A stretch of DNA of 64,000 bases from Bolinopsis microptera (Eukaryota; Ctenophora; Tentaculata; Lobata; Bolinopsidae). Shown here piece after piece: positions 47,701-57,970 of the stretch; the first letter of the stretch is position 1, and each line of letters opens with the position of its first letter. The position numbers and the translations under genes were made by a program. Where the stretch lies: assembly GCF_026151205.1 (NCBI RefSeq), contig NC_087080.1, positions 9,265,720 through 9,329,719 on the forward strand, read 5' to 3'. The notes under the pieces are model-generated. The model was not told where the DNA came from. It did no database searches and saw nothing but the letters and a program-made list of their open reading frames with translations.

Positions 47701-49920
47701 TTTCATCAGTTCTCTGAGAATCAGTTGGTCCTTCGTCAGTTCTTTGAGAATCAGTTAGCCTTTCATCAGTTCTTTGAGAATCAGTTGGCCTTCCATCGGA
47801 TTTTGGAGATTTGCTCGACGTCTCTTCGGAACTTTCAGAATCAGTTGGCTTCTCGTCAGTTCTCCGAGAATCAGTAGGTCCTTCATCAGTTCTTTGCGAA
47901 TCAGTTGGCCTTCCATCAGATTTTGGAGATTTGCTCAACGTCTCTTCGGAATTTTCAGAATCAGTTGGCTTCTCGTCAGTTCGCTGAGAATCAGTTGGTC
48001 CTTCATCAGTTTTCTGAGATTGAGTTAACCTTGGCTTCTCGTCAGTTCTCTGAGAATCAGTAGGTCCTTCGTCAGTTTTCTGAGATTGAGTTAACCTTTT
48101 ATCAGTTCTCTGAGAATCAGTTGGTCCTTCGTCAGTTCTTTGAGAATCAGTTGGCTTCTCATCAGTTCTTTGAGAATCAGTTGGCCTTCCATCGGATTTT
48201 GGATATTTGCTCGTCGTCTCTTCGGAACTTTCAGAATCAGTTGGCTTCTCATCAGTTCTTTGAGAATCAGTTGGCCTTCCATCAGTTTTCTGAGATTGAG
48301 TTAATTTTTCATCAGTTATCTGAGGATCAGTTGGTCCTTCGTCAGTTCTTTGAGAATCAGTAAGCCTTTCATCAGTTCTTTGAGAATCAGTTGGCCTTCC
48401 ATCGGATTTTGGAGATTTGCTCGACGTCTCTTCGGAACTTTCAGAATCAGTTGGCTTCTCGTCAGTTCTCCGAGAATCAGTAGGTCCTTCATCAGTTCTT
48501 TGCGAATCAGTTGGCCTTCCATCAGATTTTGGAGATTTGCTCAACGTCTCTTCGGAATTTTCAGAATCAGTTGACTTCTCGTCAGTTCGCTGAGAATCAG
48601 TTGGTCCTTCATCAGTTTTCTGAGATTGAGTTAACCTTTCATCAGTTCTCTGAGAATCAGTTGGTCCTTCGTCAGTTTTCTGAGATTGAGTTAACCTTTC
48701 ATCAGTTCTCTGATAATCAGTTGGTCCTTCGTCAGTTCTTTGAGAATCAGTTGGCTTCTCATCAGTTCTTTGAGAATCAGTTGGCTTTCCATCAGTTTTC
48801 TGAGATTGAGTTAACCTTTCATCAGTTCTCTGAGAATCAGTTGGTCCTTCGTCAGTTCTTTGAGAATCAGTTGGCCTTTCATCAGATTTTGGAGATTTGC
48901 TCGTCGTCTCTTCGGTAATATCATAATCAGTTGGCTTCTCATCAGTTCTCTGAGAATCAGTTGGTCCTTCATCAGTTCTTTCAGAATCAGTTGGCCTTCC
49001 ATCAGATTTTGGAGATTTGCTCGACGTCTCTTCGGAACTTTCAGAATCAGTTGGCTTCTCGTCAGTTCTCTGAGAATCAGTTGGTCCTTCGTCAGTACTT
49101 TGAGAATCAGTTGGCCTTCCATCGGATTTTGGAGATTTGCTCGTCGTTTCTTCGGAACTCTCAGAATCAGTTGGTCCTTCGTCAGTTCTTTGAGAATCAG
49201 TTGGTCCTTCATCAGTTTTCTGAGATTTAGTTAACCTTTCATCAGTTCTCTGAGAATCAGTTGGCCTTCCATCGGATTTTGGAGATTTGCTCGTCGTCTC
49301 TTCGGAACTTTCAGAATCAGTTGGCTTCTCGACAGTTTTTTGAGAATCAGTTGGTCCTTCATCAGTTCTTTGAGAATCAGTTGGCCTTCCATCAGATTTT
49401 GGAGATTTGCTCGTCGTCTCTTCGGAACTTTTAGAATCAGTTGGCTTCTTGTCAGCTCTCTGAAGATCAGTTTTCTGAGATTCAGTTAACCTTTCATCAG
49501 TTCTTTGAGAAACAGTTGGCCTTCCATCGGATTTTGGAGATTTGCTCGTCGTCTCTTCGGAACTTTCAGAATCAGTGGGCTTCTCGTCAGTTCTCTGAGA
49601 ATCAGTTGGCCCTTCATCAGTTTTCTGAGAATCAGTTGGTGTTTCATCAGTTTCTTGATCTTTTCCACCAATCCCAGGATCTGTTGTTGGTGTCACTCTA
49701 CCATCTCTTGTAGGCGTGCGGGATTTTAAATCATCTTTAAATATATCAGTTGTAGTGACATCAACCCTTCTTGTGACCTCCTCTGTTGGTTCTTCAGCAA
49801 ACTCAGTTGTGGTGTAACGTTGGTTCGAACCAGTCGTTTCAGGAATGGTGGGGAAGGCTGTTCCTCGCTCAGCTGCAGCAGTTTCTGTATCTGGTGCTTC
49901 AGTTGCTCCTTCCTCGTTAT
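44726..49920 (-). CDS. Giant gene exon of 5.2 kb: decapeptide mucin domain and C8 first half
   Basis: The acceptor tatttcag at 49921-49922 gives AT + G of the previous exon (Asp). The first 90 residues are Thr/Glu-rich. Then about 1,600 residues are built on a 10-residue (30-base) repeat, P-T-D-S-Q-R-T-D-E-(G/K), interspersed with SESSEETTSKSPKSDGR. The repeat has one or two prolines and several acidic and Ser/Thr residues per unit, so it would be extended, charged and O-glycosylated or phosphorylated. The exon ends with SYCEGNQTHAVQAVVQCNAA and FVKCEQ|GTCGGT, a C8 first half. The 705-codon plus-strand frame (RISWPSIGFWRF repeats) and other overlapping frames are shadows. Confidence 0.9.
44930..49640. 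repeat. Coding tandem repeat: 30-bp unit with 750-bp higher-order period
   Basis: On the plus strand the unit reads TC(A/T)GTT(C/T)TCTGAGAATCAG. Between about 44.9 and 46.8 kb whole blocks recur at 750-base spacing (45385 and 46135; 45625 and 46375) with only a few differences. Further left-to-right blocks are less regular. Confidence 0.9.
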
Positions 49921-50063
49921 CTGAAATAGTTAAAAGTCACTTCACTGTTCTCTTGAAAAATTATAACATCAGTTCGGAAATTAAGTGAGCAAGTAAATTC
50001 CACGTGGTTTAATACTAGCAAATTTGGTTTGAATATTTAAATATTTAAAACATTTATGCTTAC

Positions 50064-50244
50064 CCGTGCTCAGAGACTCCTCCACTCTACATCTGTCCGG
50101 CTGGAAACTCTGGAACCTAAGCTCCAGATCATCATGACACTTGATAACGTAGAGAACTATGGAGGGACACGTGTGCGGGAGGTCTCCTTCGTAGTTACAG
50201 TAGTCAGCTACACAAGAGTCGTAGAACTGAGCTGGTTTCAGGGT
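50064..50244 (-). CDS. Giant gene exon: second half of canonical C8 domain 1
   Basis: Acceptor cctccccag, donor CGG|GTAAGC. It encodes TLKPAQFYDSCVADYCNYEG, CPSIVLYVIKCHDDLELRF and DRCRVEE. P-A-x-F-Y-x-x-C-x-x-D-x-C is the hallmark C8 sequence, so this module anchors the identification of the more degenerate ones. Phase 0 in, phase 1 out to the mucin exon. Confidence 0.85.
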
Positions 50245-50269
50245 CTGGGGAGGGGGAAGGGGTTACTGG

Positions 50270-50575
50270 GAGAAATGTGGCTAATTTAGCCAAGAAATGT
50301 GGTTAATTTAGCCAAGAAATGGGGCTAATTTAGCCAAGAAATGTGGCTTATCTATCCAAGAAATGTGGCTTATCTATCCAAGAAATGTGGCTTATTTAGC
50401 CAAGAAATGTGGCTTATCTATCCAAGAAATGTGGCTTATCTGACCAATAAATGTGGTTAATTTAGCCAATGAAATGTGGCTTATCTGACCAAGAAATTTG
50501 GCTTATTTAGCCAAGAAAATGTGGCTTATCTGACCAAGAAATTTGGCTTATTTAGCCAAGAAAATGATCGCTTAC
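50270..50575. repeat. Intronic tandem repeat of about 23 bp
   Basis: Around a dozen copies of CCAAGAAATGTGGCT(T/A)A with TCTA or TTTA spacers. Confidence 0.9.
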
Positions 50576-50693
50576 TACTATGTATTTTAGTGAAAATGCG
50601 TCAGTTAATAGCGAATTTTCTTGGCCATGACATCATGCCTTACTAACATTAATTAATTCATTTAACTGAATAATTTAATCTGGATTAACTAAC

Positions 50694-50804
50694 CTGGAAG
50701 CAGCTAGAGTAAGAACTGGTGGGATTAAGTAAAGATTGGCAGGCTCCGTGAGCTTTTATACCCTCTATTCCAGTACATCCCGATAACTCCTTCTCGTCTG
50801 ATAT
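50694..50804 (-). CDS. Giant gene exon: first half of C8 domain 1
   Basis: Acceptor tgcctag, donor CAG|GTTAGT, phase 0 on both sides. It encodes EKELSGCTGIEGIKAHGACQ and SLLNPTSSYSSCFQ, matching C8 'C..A...C..L....F..C' just before P-A-x-F-Y in the next exon. Confidence 0.8.
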
Positions 50805-50918
50805 CTAGGCAGAGGATACAAGTTTTAGTTACAACATAAACAATCAAACCATCGTTTCGATCGACTGATTTTACATTTCACAGAAGATTTATAGTCCCAA
50901 CTTTTTTATCCTACTTAC

Positions 50919-51029
50919 TGGGTTGGCACTGATGATAGCATCGTCTCCTGTAGCGGAGTAGTAGCCGAATATACCCTCTTTGTTAGTATCAGTCATATCA
51001 ACTTCCAGCAACACTCCACACCACTTTCC
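50919..51029 (-). CDS. Giant gene exon: C-terminal part of VWD-like domain
   Basis: Acceptor gctccag, donor CCA|GTAAGT, phase 0 on both sides. It encodes GKWCGVLLEVDMTDTNKEGI, FGYYSATGDDAIISANP. The W-C-G and the following D/N/G-rich turn resemble the end of VWD domains (usually 'CGLCGN.NG'), with one of the two usual cysteines missing. It sits directly before C8, as in VWF and mucins. Confidence 0.7.
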
Positions 51030-51219
51030 CTGGAGCACGCCACGTTATTAAAGATAATTTGTTTTTATTTTAACGTTATCAAAGATAATTTGTTTTTATT
51101 TTAACGTTATTAAAGCTAACTTATTTTTATTTTTATGACAGAATCCTAAGATTTCCCGGTCCTGCAAGGAATGTGACCGGGCATGCTTTACAAACAGCTC
51201 CTATTACTATAGAAACAAT

Positions 51220-51432
51220 CAGATATTAATAATACGGTAAAGAACTATGACTTGGGGTGGGTACCAACACCCGTCGCTTCCATCCCTAAAAAGTAGGCCG
51301 CAAAAGTAAGCCGCTGCCCGCCGAGTAATCCTCCCAAGGCGGCCATTCCTAAGGGATCGCTCACATATTATGTAAGCCCGCATGGGGAAGAGGGGCTTCC
51401 AAAAAGCTTACCGTAATTTTACACAATATCCC
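51220..51432. mobile_element. Possible small inverted-repeat element (MITE-like)
   Basis: GATATTAATAATACGGTAA (about 51211-51240) is mirrored imperfectly by TTACCGTAATTTTACACAAT(ATC) (about 51410-51431). The enclosed sequence is GC-richer than its surroundings. No clear target-site duplication. Confidence 0.3.
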
Positions 51433-51789
51433 TGTGTTAATTTGTTTACAGAAAGAGATCTAAATTGTCACAATTCTTTTTGGTCTTGAGCATGAATATT
51501 TGATATTCAGTGCCAAAACATCATCTTAACTATCAGCAGAGAAATTATTACAGCCAGATAATCAGCCCACACGAATTTTTATAAGAAGAACTTTCATTCC
51601 CAGCGAAAATTGAAAATCTGCCATCAAAAATGTCTAAGAAAATATAAATATCCTGAACAAACCATCGCACAGTTACATATTTGGTGAACAGAATTAGCAG
51701 ACAAGTTCCTGTTTCATAGACAGTTCTGTTTCTGTTTCTTATACAGTACACTCTGTAATAACCCCTGATGAGAGTGTTCTCCTTCTTAC

Positions 51790-51883
51790 CTGATAGTTAG
51801 TACCCTTTATCAGCATCTGACGTATTTCACGGCACACTGAACTACTTTCCGGGTGGTTCTGACGAGCGTTCTCCAGATCCGCC
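51790..51883 (-). CDS. Optional cassette exon within the VWD-like region
   Basis: A good donor (CAG|GTAAGA) and a weak acceptor (gagtcag, little pyrimidine) enclose an open frame, ADLENARQNHPESSSVCREI and RQMLIKGTNYQ. Both ends are phase 0, so it could be included or skipped between 53160 and 51029 without changing frame. The VWD strand pattern reads better when it is skipped. The plus strand is also open here. Confidence 0.25.
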
Positions 51884-52562
51884 TGACTCAGTAGTTCACT
51901 TAGATTTCACTGATACAGATCCACATGCAGCCTTATCTCCCATTCCATGCACTTTCATCCAATTCATAGCACGAGCCTCGACTAGCTGCTGAGTGCTCTT
52001 TTTTGCAGGTACTGGCATTTTCATACTCATATCAAGAGAATCGCCTTGAGAGGAATGTTGTAGCACCGAACTATTGATTCAAACTTCAAGCTGCACGACT
52101 GGCTCCAGTGACTCAATCTTGCTCGATGACGAAGAACTCATAGCCCCTCAGTGTAGCAAAAGGCTGAAGACCATAGAATCATGGGCCCTAGACCATGCAA
52201 TTCCTCGATCATCACACCCAATTTATCGATCATTCTCCTTCGTAGAAGAAAGCTACGGCAAAATAGATTTTTTCAACAAAAAGTTTTGGCTTGATCGCCC
52301 AATGATAATAAACAAAATGTGTTTCCCATATCCATTATCCAAGCAGAAACCTCTTTACATATTATGTAGCAAGACATGCTCGTTATCAATATACTAATAA
52401 AGATCTTAACATTACTGAGAATTGAGATGCATATATTTCAGAGTAAGGTGGTTTCAATCAAGTCAAGTACGACGAGTCGTAAGAGGATTGTAAGAAGATT
52501 GTAGAACATTCCAGAAGTTGTAAGAAGATTCGATAACGAACTTGAATAAAGATTTAAACAAC

Positions 52563-53115
52563 GAGAATATTGGGGGTTTTTCCATAGATTTCATGGGGTA
52601 AAACAACGAGAATGTTGGGGGTTTTCCAGTGATTTCAGGGGTAGAACAACGAGAATGTTGGGGGTTTTCCAGTGATTTCAGGGGTAGATCAACGAGAATG
52701 TTGGGGGTTTTCCAGAGATTTCAGGGGTAGAACAACGAGAATGTTGGGGGTTTTCCAGAGATTTCAGGGGTAGAACAACGAGAATGTTGGGGGTTTTCCA
52801 GAGATTTCAGGGGTAGAACAACGAGAATGTTGGGGGTTTTCCAGAGATTTCAGGGGTAGAACAACGAGAATGTTGGGGGTTTTCCAGAGATTTCAGGGGT
52901 AGAACAACGAGAATGTTGGGGGTTTTCCAGAGATTTCAGGGGTAGAACAACGAGAATGTTGGGGGTTTTCCAGAGATTTCAGGGGTAGAACAACGAGAAT
53001 GTTGGGGGTTTTCCAGAGATTTCAGGGGTAGAACAACGAGAATGTTGGGGGTTTTCCAGAGATTTCAGGGGTAGAACAACGAGAATGTTGGGGGTTTTCC
53101 AGAGAGTTCAGGGGT
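52563..53115. repeat. Intronic minisatellite, 43-bp unit, about 13 copies
   Basis: The unit is AACAACGAGAATGTTGGGGG then TTTTCCAGAGATTTCAGGGG and TAG. Copies are nearly identical. The array ends about 45 bases from the 5' splice site of the exon at 53160. Confidence 0.95.
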
Positions 53116-53159
53116 AGAAAGGGGTAGAAAATGTTTATACAAGGGGGTTTACCACTGAC

Positions 53160-53263
53160 CAGTAATCTCTGCGAGACAGATAAGACCAGTAAGCCAGTGT
53201 CTCGGTTGTACCGTGCAGTGAGCTGTAACTCTTCCTGCTTTATCACCACTACCCTGTTCCGTT
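53160..53263 (-). CDS. Giant gene exon: VWD-like domain, central strands
   Basis: Acceptor gccctcag (AACGGAACA); preferred donor CTG|GTCAGT because it exits in phase 0 as the next exon needs. It encodes RNRVVVIKQEELQLTARYNR then DTGLLVLSVSQRLL, alternating hydrophobic strands typical of VWD. Using the alternative donor (GTG|GTAAAC) breaks the frame. Phase 1 entry matches the exon ending at 53453. Confidence 0.75.
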
Positions 53264-53452
53264 CTGAGGGCGCAGTCCGGGTAGAAATTATTCGAAACAT
53301 TATTCAAGAAAGAAGAATAATATCAGGTAAGGGATATTTGAAAAGTATCATCATTCAGTGATCTCAATATAATCCATAAGTTTAGATAGATGAAACCGAC
53401 CCTTTCTCAATTAGGGGAGTTGATTGCTCCCCAACAAGGGGGTGGAGCTTAC

Positions 53453-53580
53453 CAGAGACGGAGAATCCAGCAGGAGTTACAAAGTAGAACTCGGCCCCTG
53501 GTACACTAGCTCCGTTGTAAAGTACCTCACTCTCGCTCAGAACTATTGTGTCAGATAAGTATCTGATCGCTACAGTATTC
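53453..53580 (-). CDS. Giant gene exon: VWD-like domain
   Basis: Acceptor ctctccag, donor TCTG|GTAAGC. It encodes NTVAIRYLSDTIVLSESEVL, YNGASVPGAEFYFVTPAG. The 'v.Iryl.d.ivL.....vlyNG..v' pattern is the VWD core. Phase 2 entry (AG + G) joins 54029 exactly. Confidence 0.8.
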
Positions 53581-54028
53581 CTGGAGAGTTTGGTTGTTAG
53601 TTCCTGCAGAATTCCAGCTTTCCGTTAAAAAGTCCTTTATAATATGGCGCCAGGGTGTGGACTGGCTACACCTGGTTAAACCGTTTCCATCCCATTACAT
53701 AATACTAAAATACATCAAATTTACAATATTATATTTTGAGCAATGTAAATTACGATATTCTGCAATTCAGCGGGTTGGGTTGGTGCAGAAGTTGGAATAT
53801 TTGATTTTGTGCCAGTGTACCGTTAATTACTTAATTGATCGGGTCAGTGCAAACCCCAAATACTAATTGATTTTGTTAAGTTTTGGAGGCTGTGAACTGT
53901 GAAGGAACCTAGAAGACGGCATCGATAATTATGAAATTCCAGCATTATTGATTAAACACAAACGCTACATTATAAATAACGAGCTGCTGAATATTTAAAT
54001 GATATAATTAGTGGAGGTTGTTACAGAC

Positions 54029-54173
54029 CTGTATCTGTGGATATGAAGTGGCATGGCAGAGTCCCCTCCACATGGGGTGATCAGCTTCACCTCTGAAGAA
54101 GGGAGGTAGTCTATCAGGGTCCCGGAGACAGGGAGGTAGTGTTGGGCGGAGAAGCAGCCAACTGTCACTGTGT
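54029..54173 (-). CDS. Giant gene exon: N-terminal part of VWD-like domain
   Basis: Acceptor tccccag, donor AG|GTCTGT. It encodes DTVTVGCFSAQHYLPVSG and LIDYLPSSEVKLITPCGGDS, then HIHRYR. Two cysteines and the 'y.l....v.L..PC' layout suit the first third of a VWD-type domain, although the usual 'GDPHY.TFDG' motif is not visible (AQHYLPVSG is in its place). Phase 1 entry from the TSP1 exon. Confidence 0.75.
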
Positions 54174-54743
54174 CTGGGGAGACGGTGTTAATATTGTTCT
54201 TTCAAGAAACGTTCTGATTTTTGTCTGAATAGACTCAGTGATGACAATGTTCTAATGAAGGTAAATGGTGTTAAAAAGGTGTTACTATGGCGTTATTATG
54301 ATGGTGTTACTATGGTTCCATCACAATGATGTCATGAAATTGCCAGTGAATAGATTTGTACAATTTTCAGAGTGAATCGATTGTGCTTCAATTCAGTGAC
54401 GACACAAGCAGTTCTGAACAGCACTCAAAATCCTAGATATAATAGCAGCTGGTAAAAATATTAAAACAGTATTAAAAAAGCGTTAAAAATGTCAAAACAG
54501 CTTTTAAAAGTGTTTAAACAGCATTAAAAAGTGTTAGAACAGCGTTTAACACCCATATTATCACCACATCAGCACAAGCCTCCTACCCATTAACGGCTCA
54601 GATGTGGGTAACATCATTGTAGTTGACTCAGTTGTTGACGGGAGGGTAACTGTAGAGTTCACATAACTTATCTTTTATTTGATATCCAAAATGAAGAGTT
54701 TTTCATGTGCAAGAGGAAATTAAACGCACAAATGTTAACTAAC

Positions 54744-54914
54744 CGATATCAAAGCAGGGGTCCTTAGTACAAGGTTTAGTCTGCCTGACAACAGAGCAGG
54801 ATTTAGAAACACACTCTCTTGTCCGGACCCTCTCTCCAGTACCGCACACCACGTTACAAGCCGACCAGTCAGACCACTCAGCGTCTGCTACTGTTGGTTC
54901 TTCCTCTAGTACTG
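54744..54914 (-). CDS. Giant gene exon: thrombospondin type 1 domain
   Basis: Acceptor ttccacag, donor ATCG|GTTAGT. After an acidic linker it encodes DAEWSDWSACNVVCGTGERV, RTRECVSKSCSVV and TKPCTKDPC. W-S-D-W-S-x-C, C-G-x-G-x-x-x-R-x-R-x-C and the terminal C-x-x-x-x-C are diagnostic of TSP1. WSDW is also a C-mannosylation-type motif. Phases match on both sides. Confidence 0.92.
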
Positions 54915-54934
54915 CTGTGGAAATGTCAGGGTTA

Positions 54935-55050
54935 TTCGGGGGTTATTTGGGGGTTATTTGAGAGAGGGCGGTTTATTTATGTCAGGGTCATTTGGGGGTT
55001 ATTTGGGGGTATTTGGGGGTTATTTGGGGGTTCTTTGGGGGTTATTCGGG
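54935..55050. repeat. Tandem repeat GGGGGTTATTT
   Basis: About nine imperfect copies immediately upstream (in gene direction) of the TSP1 exon acceptor. Confidence 0.85.
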
Positions 55051-55584
55051 GGAGGGTGGTTTATTTAGAAGCGTATAAAACAGCTATCCTGTTATTGTGT
55101 ACCTATAGAGTGATTTATTTCTTACTTTTACTTTACTTTGATATATTCCTGTACAAAAAATAAATTTTCAAATCGTGTACAAAATTGTGTAAAAGTCAGG
55201 CCATAGTTGACCGCTTAATAATATCAAAACAGTGAAAGATATTTCATTTCTGTAAAAAGGGTTATGTAATATCCGCATTCTTTGATGGTGATTATCCTTG
55301 TGTTCAACTTCACGTCAACAAGATAGGGGAAAATACGGTACTACAATGATTCTGATAATTTGAAAAAGTGCTAAAATATGTGACTAGAATAGCGCATTAC
55401 CATAGAAAAAGTTTCATTTTCCGGTATAAGCATAAGGTGAAATTTATAGCAAAAATTTGGTGCGTTACGAGTAATCTCATTTGAATGCCTCCTATTTAAA
55501 GCCAAACTTGATTCGATAATAATTCCCTTAACTAAACGAGATGGTGTACCTAAACTAAACTAAACTATAGACTATGATACATAC

Positions 55585-55760
55585 CTGGAATAACTTTAAT
55601 GTAAACGTCCTTGGTAGCAGACCCTCTACTGTCAGTAGCTTGATGTCTGTACCAACCCTCCTGATCCTCACTGATAGACTCTATCACCACGGTTACGGTC
55701 CTGGTTCCGGCTGTTCCACTGGTCAGATCAAGTGCAACTGGTGGGTCGCTGGGTGTAGAT
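55585..55760 (-). CDS. Giant gene exon: second half of Ig domain 3
   Basis: Acceptor cccccag, donor CCAG|GTATGT. It encodes STPSDPPVALDLTSGTAG, TVTVVIESISEDQEGWYRHQ, ATDSRGSATKDVYIKVIP. 'I.sIs.eDqGwYrh.AtdsrGsa..d..I.V' is the E-F-G strand pattern of I-set Ig domains, with His at the position of the F-strand cysteine. Confidence 0.88.
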
Positions 55761-55784
55761 CTGGGGGAGTGTCAGTCAGGGTGT

Positions 55785-56122
55785 GGTAGTGAGGGTGTGG
55801 TAGTGAGGTTAGGTAGTGAGGGTGTGGTAGTGAGGGTGTGGTAGTGAGGGTGTGATAGTGAGGATGTGGTAGTGAGGGTGTGGTAGTCAGGGTGTGGTAG
55901 TGAAGGTATGGTAGTGTGGGTGTGGTAGTGAGGGTGAGGTAGTGAGGGTGTGGTAGTGAGGGTGTGGTAGTGAGGGTGTGGTAGTGAGGGTGTGGTAGTG
56001 AGGGTGTGGTAGTGAGGGTGTGGTAGTGAGGGTGTGGTAGTGAGGGTGTGGTAGTGAGGGTGTGGTAGTGAGGGTGCGGTAGTGAGGGTGCGGTAGTGAG
56101 GGTGTGGTAGTGAGGGTGAGAT
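55785..56122. repeat. Intronic minisatellite, 14-bp unit TGAGGGTGTGGTAG
   Basis: About 24 copies with a few GT/GA/GC substitutions, between the two exons of Ig domain 3. Confidence 0.95.
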
Positions 56123-56226
56123 CAGGTTGTTATGGTCGTAATAAAATTTGAAAATATAATATTTCTAGTTAGTATCACGGGCATTAGCCGCTAGTTTATA
56201 TAATGCATTAAAATATCAATACTCAC

Positions 56227-56353
56227 CCAAGCTGGGTGATAGTGACCCAGGGGGTGGGGGCTCCGAATGCTGTAGCGTGTAGGGTAACACTCTCCCCCTC
56301 CTCCACTTCTATGTAGGCTGTGGAGGTCTCTACGAAGTAGGGCGTCTTGTTCT
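56227..56353 (-). CDS. Giant gene exon: first half of Ig domain 3
   Basis: Acceptor ttctcag, donor TTGG|GTGAGT. It encodes NKTPYFVETSTAYIEVEEGE, SVTLHATAFGAPTPWVTITQ, LG. The B-strand cysteine of the Ig fold is His here (VTLHATAFGAPTP). Phases are 1 in and 2 out. Confidence 0.88.
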
Positions 56354-56760
56354 CTGAGAAAATAAAGGGAATCAGATTGGTGCTCTTTCACAAAACATAC
56401 TGGATGATACATTTTATTCGTTCATATATTAGCACTACCTCGGCTAGGAAAATTAAGCATGTTGGGGAAGGAATTCGTATGTGTTTATGTTTAAAACTGA
56501 TAGTACATCCTAGTGAACATAACACATAGTGTAGAGTGTAGAGTAACATGTTTTATTTCATAACCGGCCGCCACAAGTATGTTGACTAAAATAATAAAAC
56601 CGAATAATTATTAAACTGTATTAAAATGTATCTAAATATAATAACATGTTATTGTATTTGAAATCTAGTTCATTGTCTTAAAATTCGTTCAATAAGGACG
56701 GAAAAAAGTATTAAAAATGAAAGAAGTATGTTGTCCCTGTAGCTATAACCGACATCTTAC

Positions 56761-56842
56761 CCTTGACTGTTACGTAGACTTCTCCACTGGTGGTGCCGTG
56801 TTCGTTAGACGCCCTGAACTTGTACCACCCGCTGTGCTTTAA
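56761..56842 (-). CDS. Giant gene exon: last third of Ig domain 2
   Basis: Acceptor cctctcag, donor AAGG|GTAAGA. It encodes LKHSGWYKFRASNEHGTTSG, EVYVTVK: F and G strands of an I-set Ig domain, with Phe at the F-strand cysteine position (WYKFRA). Confidence 0.88.
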
Positions 56843-57113
56843 CTGAGAGGCAGCAAGTTAACATGATCAACATAACTAACATAACACGCGGGAGAGTGAG
56901 TTACCTACGTCTTGACACAATTTATGTACAGGGTGTACCACAGAAAGTGTGACTTTTTGAGAAATGATACAAAATATTATGAAGGAGCAGTTGCTAAAAA
57001 CTGTGTGTAATGTGACATTTAATTGTAACAACGCGATCACTTCTCGTTACGTGTCACGATATTTGGTGGCTACTTTCTTTACACTTCACAATAGCTTTGT
57101 ATTTAAAACTAAC

Positions 57114-57195
57114 CTTAGCGTTGCGTATAGTCAGAACACCAGAGTCACTGATTGTTATTCTGTTTGTGGGTTCCAGTGGGTTGATACCGTGTTGC
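57114..57195 (-). CDS. Giant gene exon: middle of Ig domain 2
   Basis: Acceptor cttatag, donor AAG|GTTAGT. It encodes QHGINPLEPTNRITISDSGV, LTIRNAK, the D/E strands ('..r.tisdsGvLtI.na'). Phase 2 entry, phase 0 exit. Confidence 0.85.
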
Positions 57196-57394
57196 CTATA
57201 AGGAGACAGGCTTAAAGAGACGGTTATTGAGGGTTATTATGAAATAACTTTTTTAAATATGGTTCTTCTTTGGATTGAATAGTTTTTATTTCAAGTAAAG
57301 ACTCATCTGCTTGAATGTTAGTTTTACGGTTTTAAAGTTAGGAAATTGCACAACAAATCTAGATCACATAATCTGCAATGAACTTCTTACTGAC

Positions 57395-57545
57395 CAGGAT
57401 ATACTGGGAGCGGGTATTCCAACAATCCTGAAGTCTATAACGAGAGTCTGGCCCGTGTAGGTGGTGATGTTAGCGAGAGGAGTGTGATCTGGGGGCCGGA
57501 CACCGTCAGGGTAGAACTGGTCGTCTTTAGGTGGGTCCTCTGGTT
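57395..57545 (-). CDS. Giant gene exon: first part of Ig domain 2
   Basis: Acceptor catcacag; the donor TG|GTCAGT (phase 2) is required by the next exon. It encodes EPEDPPKDDQFYPDGVRPPD, an N-glycosylation sequon in LANITTY, and QTLVIDFRIVGIPAPSISW. Phe replaces the B-strand cysteine (VIDFRIVG). Confidence 0.85.
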
Positions 57546-57625
57546 CTGTGATGAAGGGAGTGAGTAATAATATCAAGAGTAAAGAACCTACCTGTTTTAA
57601 ACTAATTACAACACTACAAATCTAT

Positions 57626-57700
57626 TATATTTATTGAGTATTATATAATGGGATGGAAGTATTATACTTCCATCCTCTTATATAATACTCAATAAATATA
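57626..57700. repeat. Palindromic element in an intron
   Basis: ATATTTATTGAGTATTATAT with ATGGGATGGAAGTA is followed directly by its near-perfect complement. Immediately left, 57592-57626 is identical to 8413-8447, suggesting both are copies of a dispersed element. Confidence 0.75.
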
Positions 57701-57888
57701 ACATAATACTTAATAAAGTATACTTTAACCAGATACATCCAGTCCACACACTGGCTCCATAATAATATGAAGGACCTGTTATAATTCTAAATGAAAAGCT
57801 CGAATACAGTAGATATAAGGATATACAACAAGATACAAGGCTATGTCACTCCCGGTGTTGGAAGGTGCTTATCAGGATATAAACTCAC

Positions 57889-57970
57889 GGGCGACACTGA
57901 TAAAGGTGTAAGCTACATCGGAACCGTGTCTGTTCCACGCTACACACTGGTACCAGGCACTTCTGAACAC
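57889..57970 (-). CDS. Giant gene exon: last third of Ig domain 1
   Basis: Acceptor gtttacag, donor GCCC|GTGAGT. It encodes VFRSAWYQCVAWNRHGSDVA, YTFISVA. This has the canonical F-strand motif W-Y-x-C-x-A-x-N. Phase 0 in, phase 1 out. Confidence 0.88.

Noticed and set aside
52074-52397. 107-aa plus-strand ORF of ordinary composition
   Set aside because: It looks somewhat protein-like (KTIESWALDHAIPRSSHPIY), but I recognise no domain, and it sits in an intron of the giant gene without splice or promoter support. It may be a degenerate inserted sequence; I do not call it a gene.
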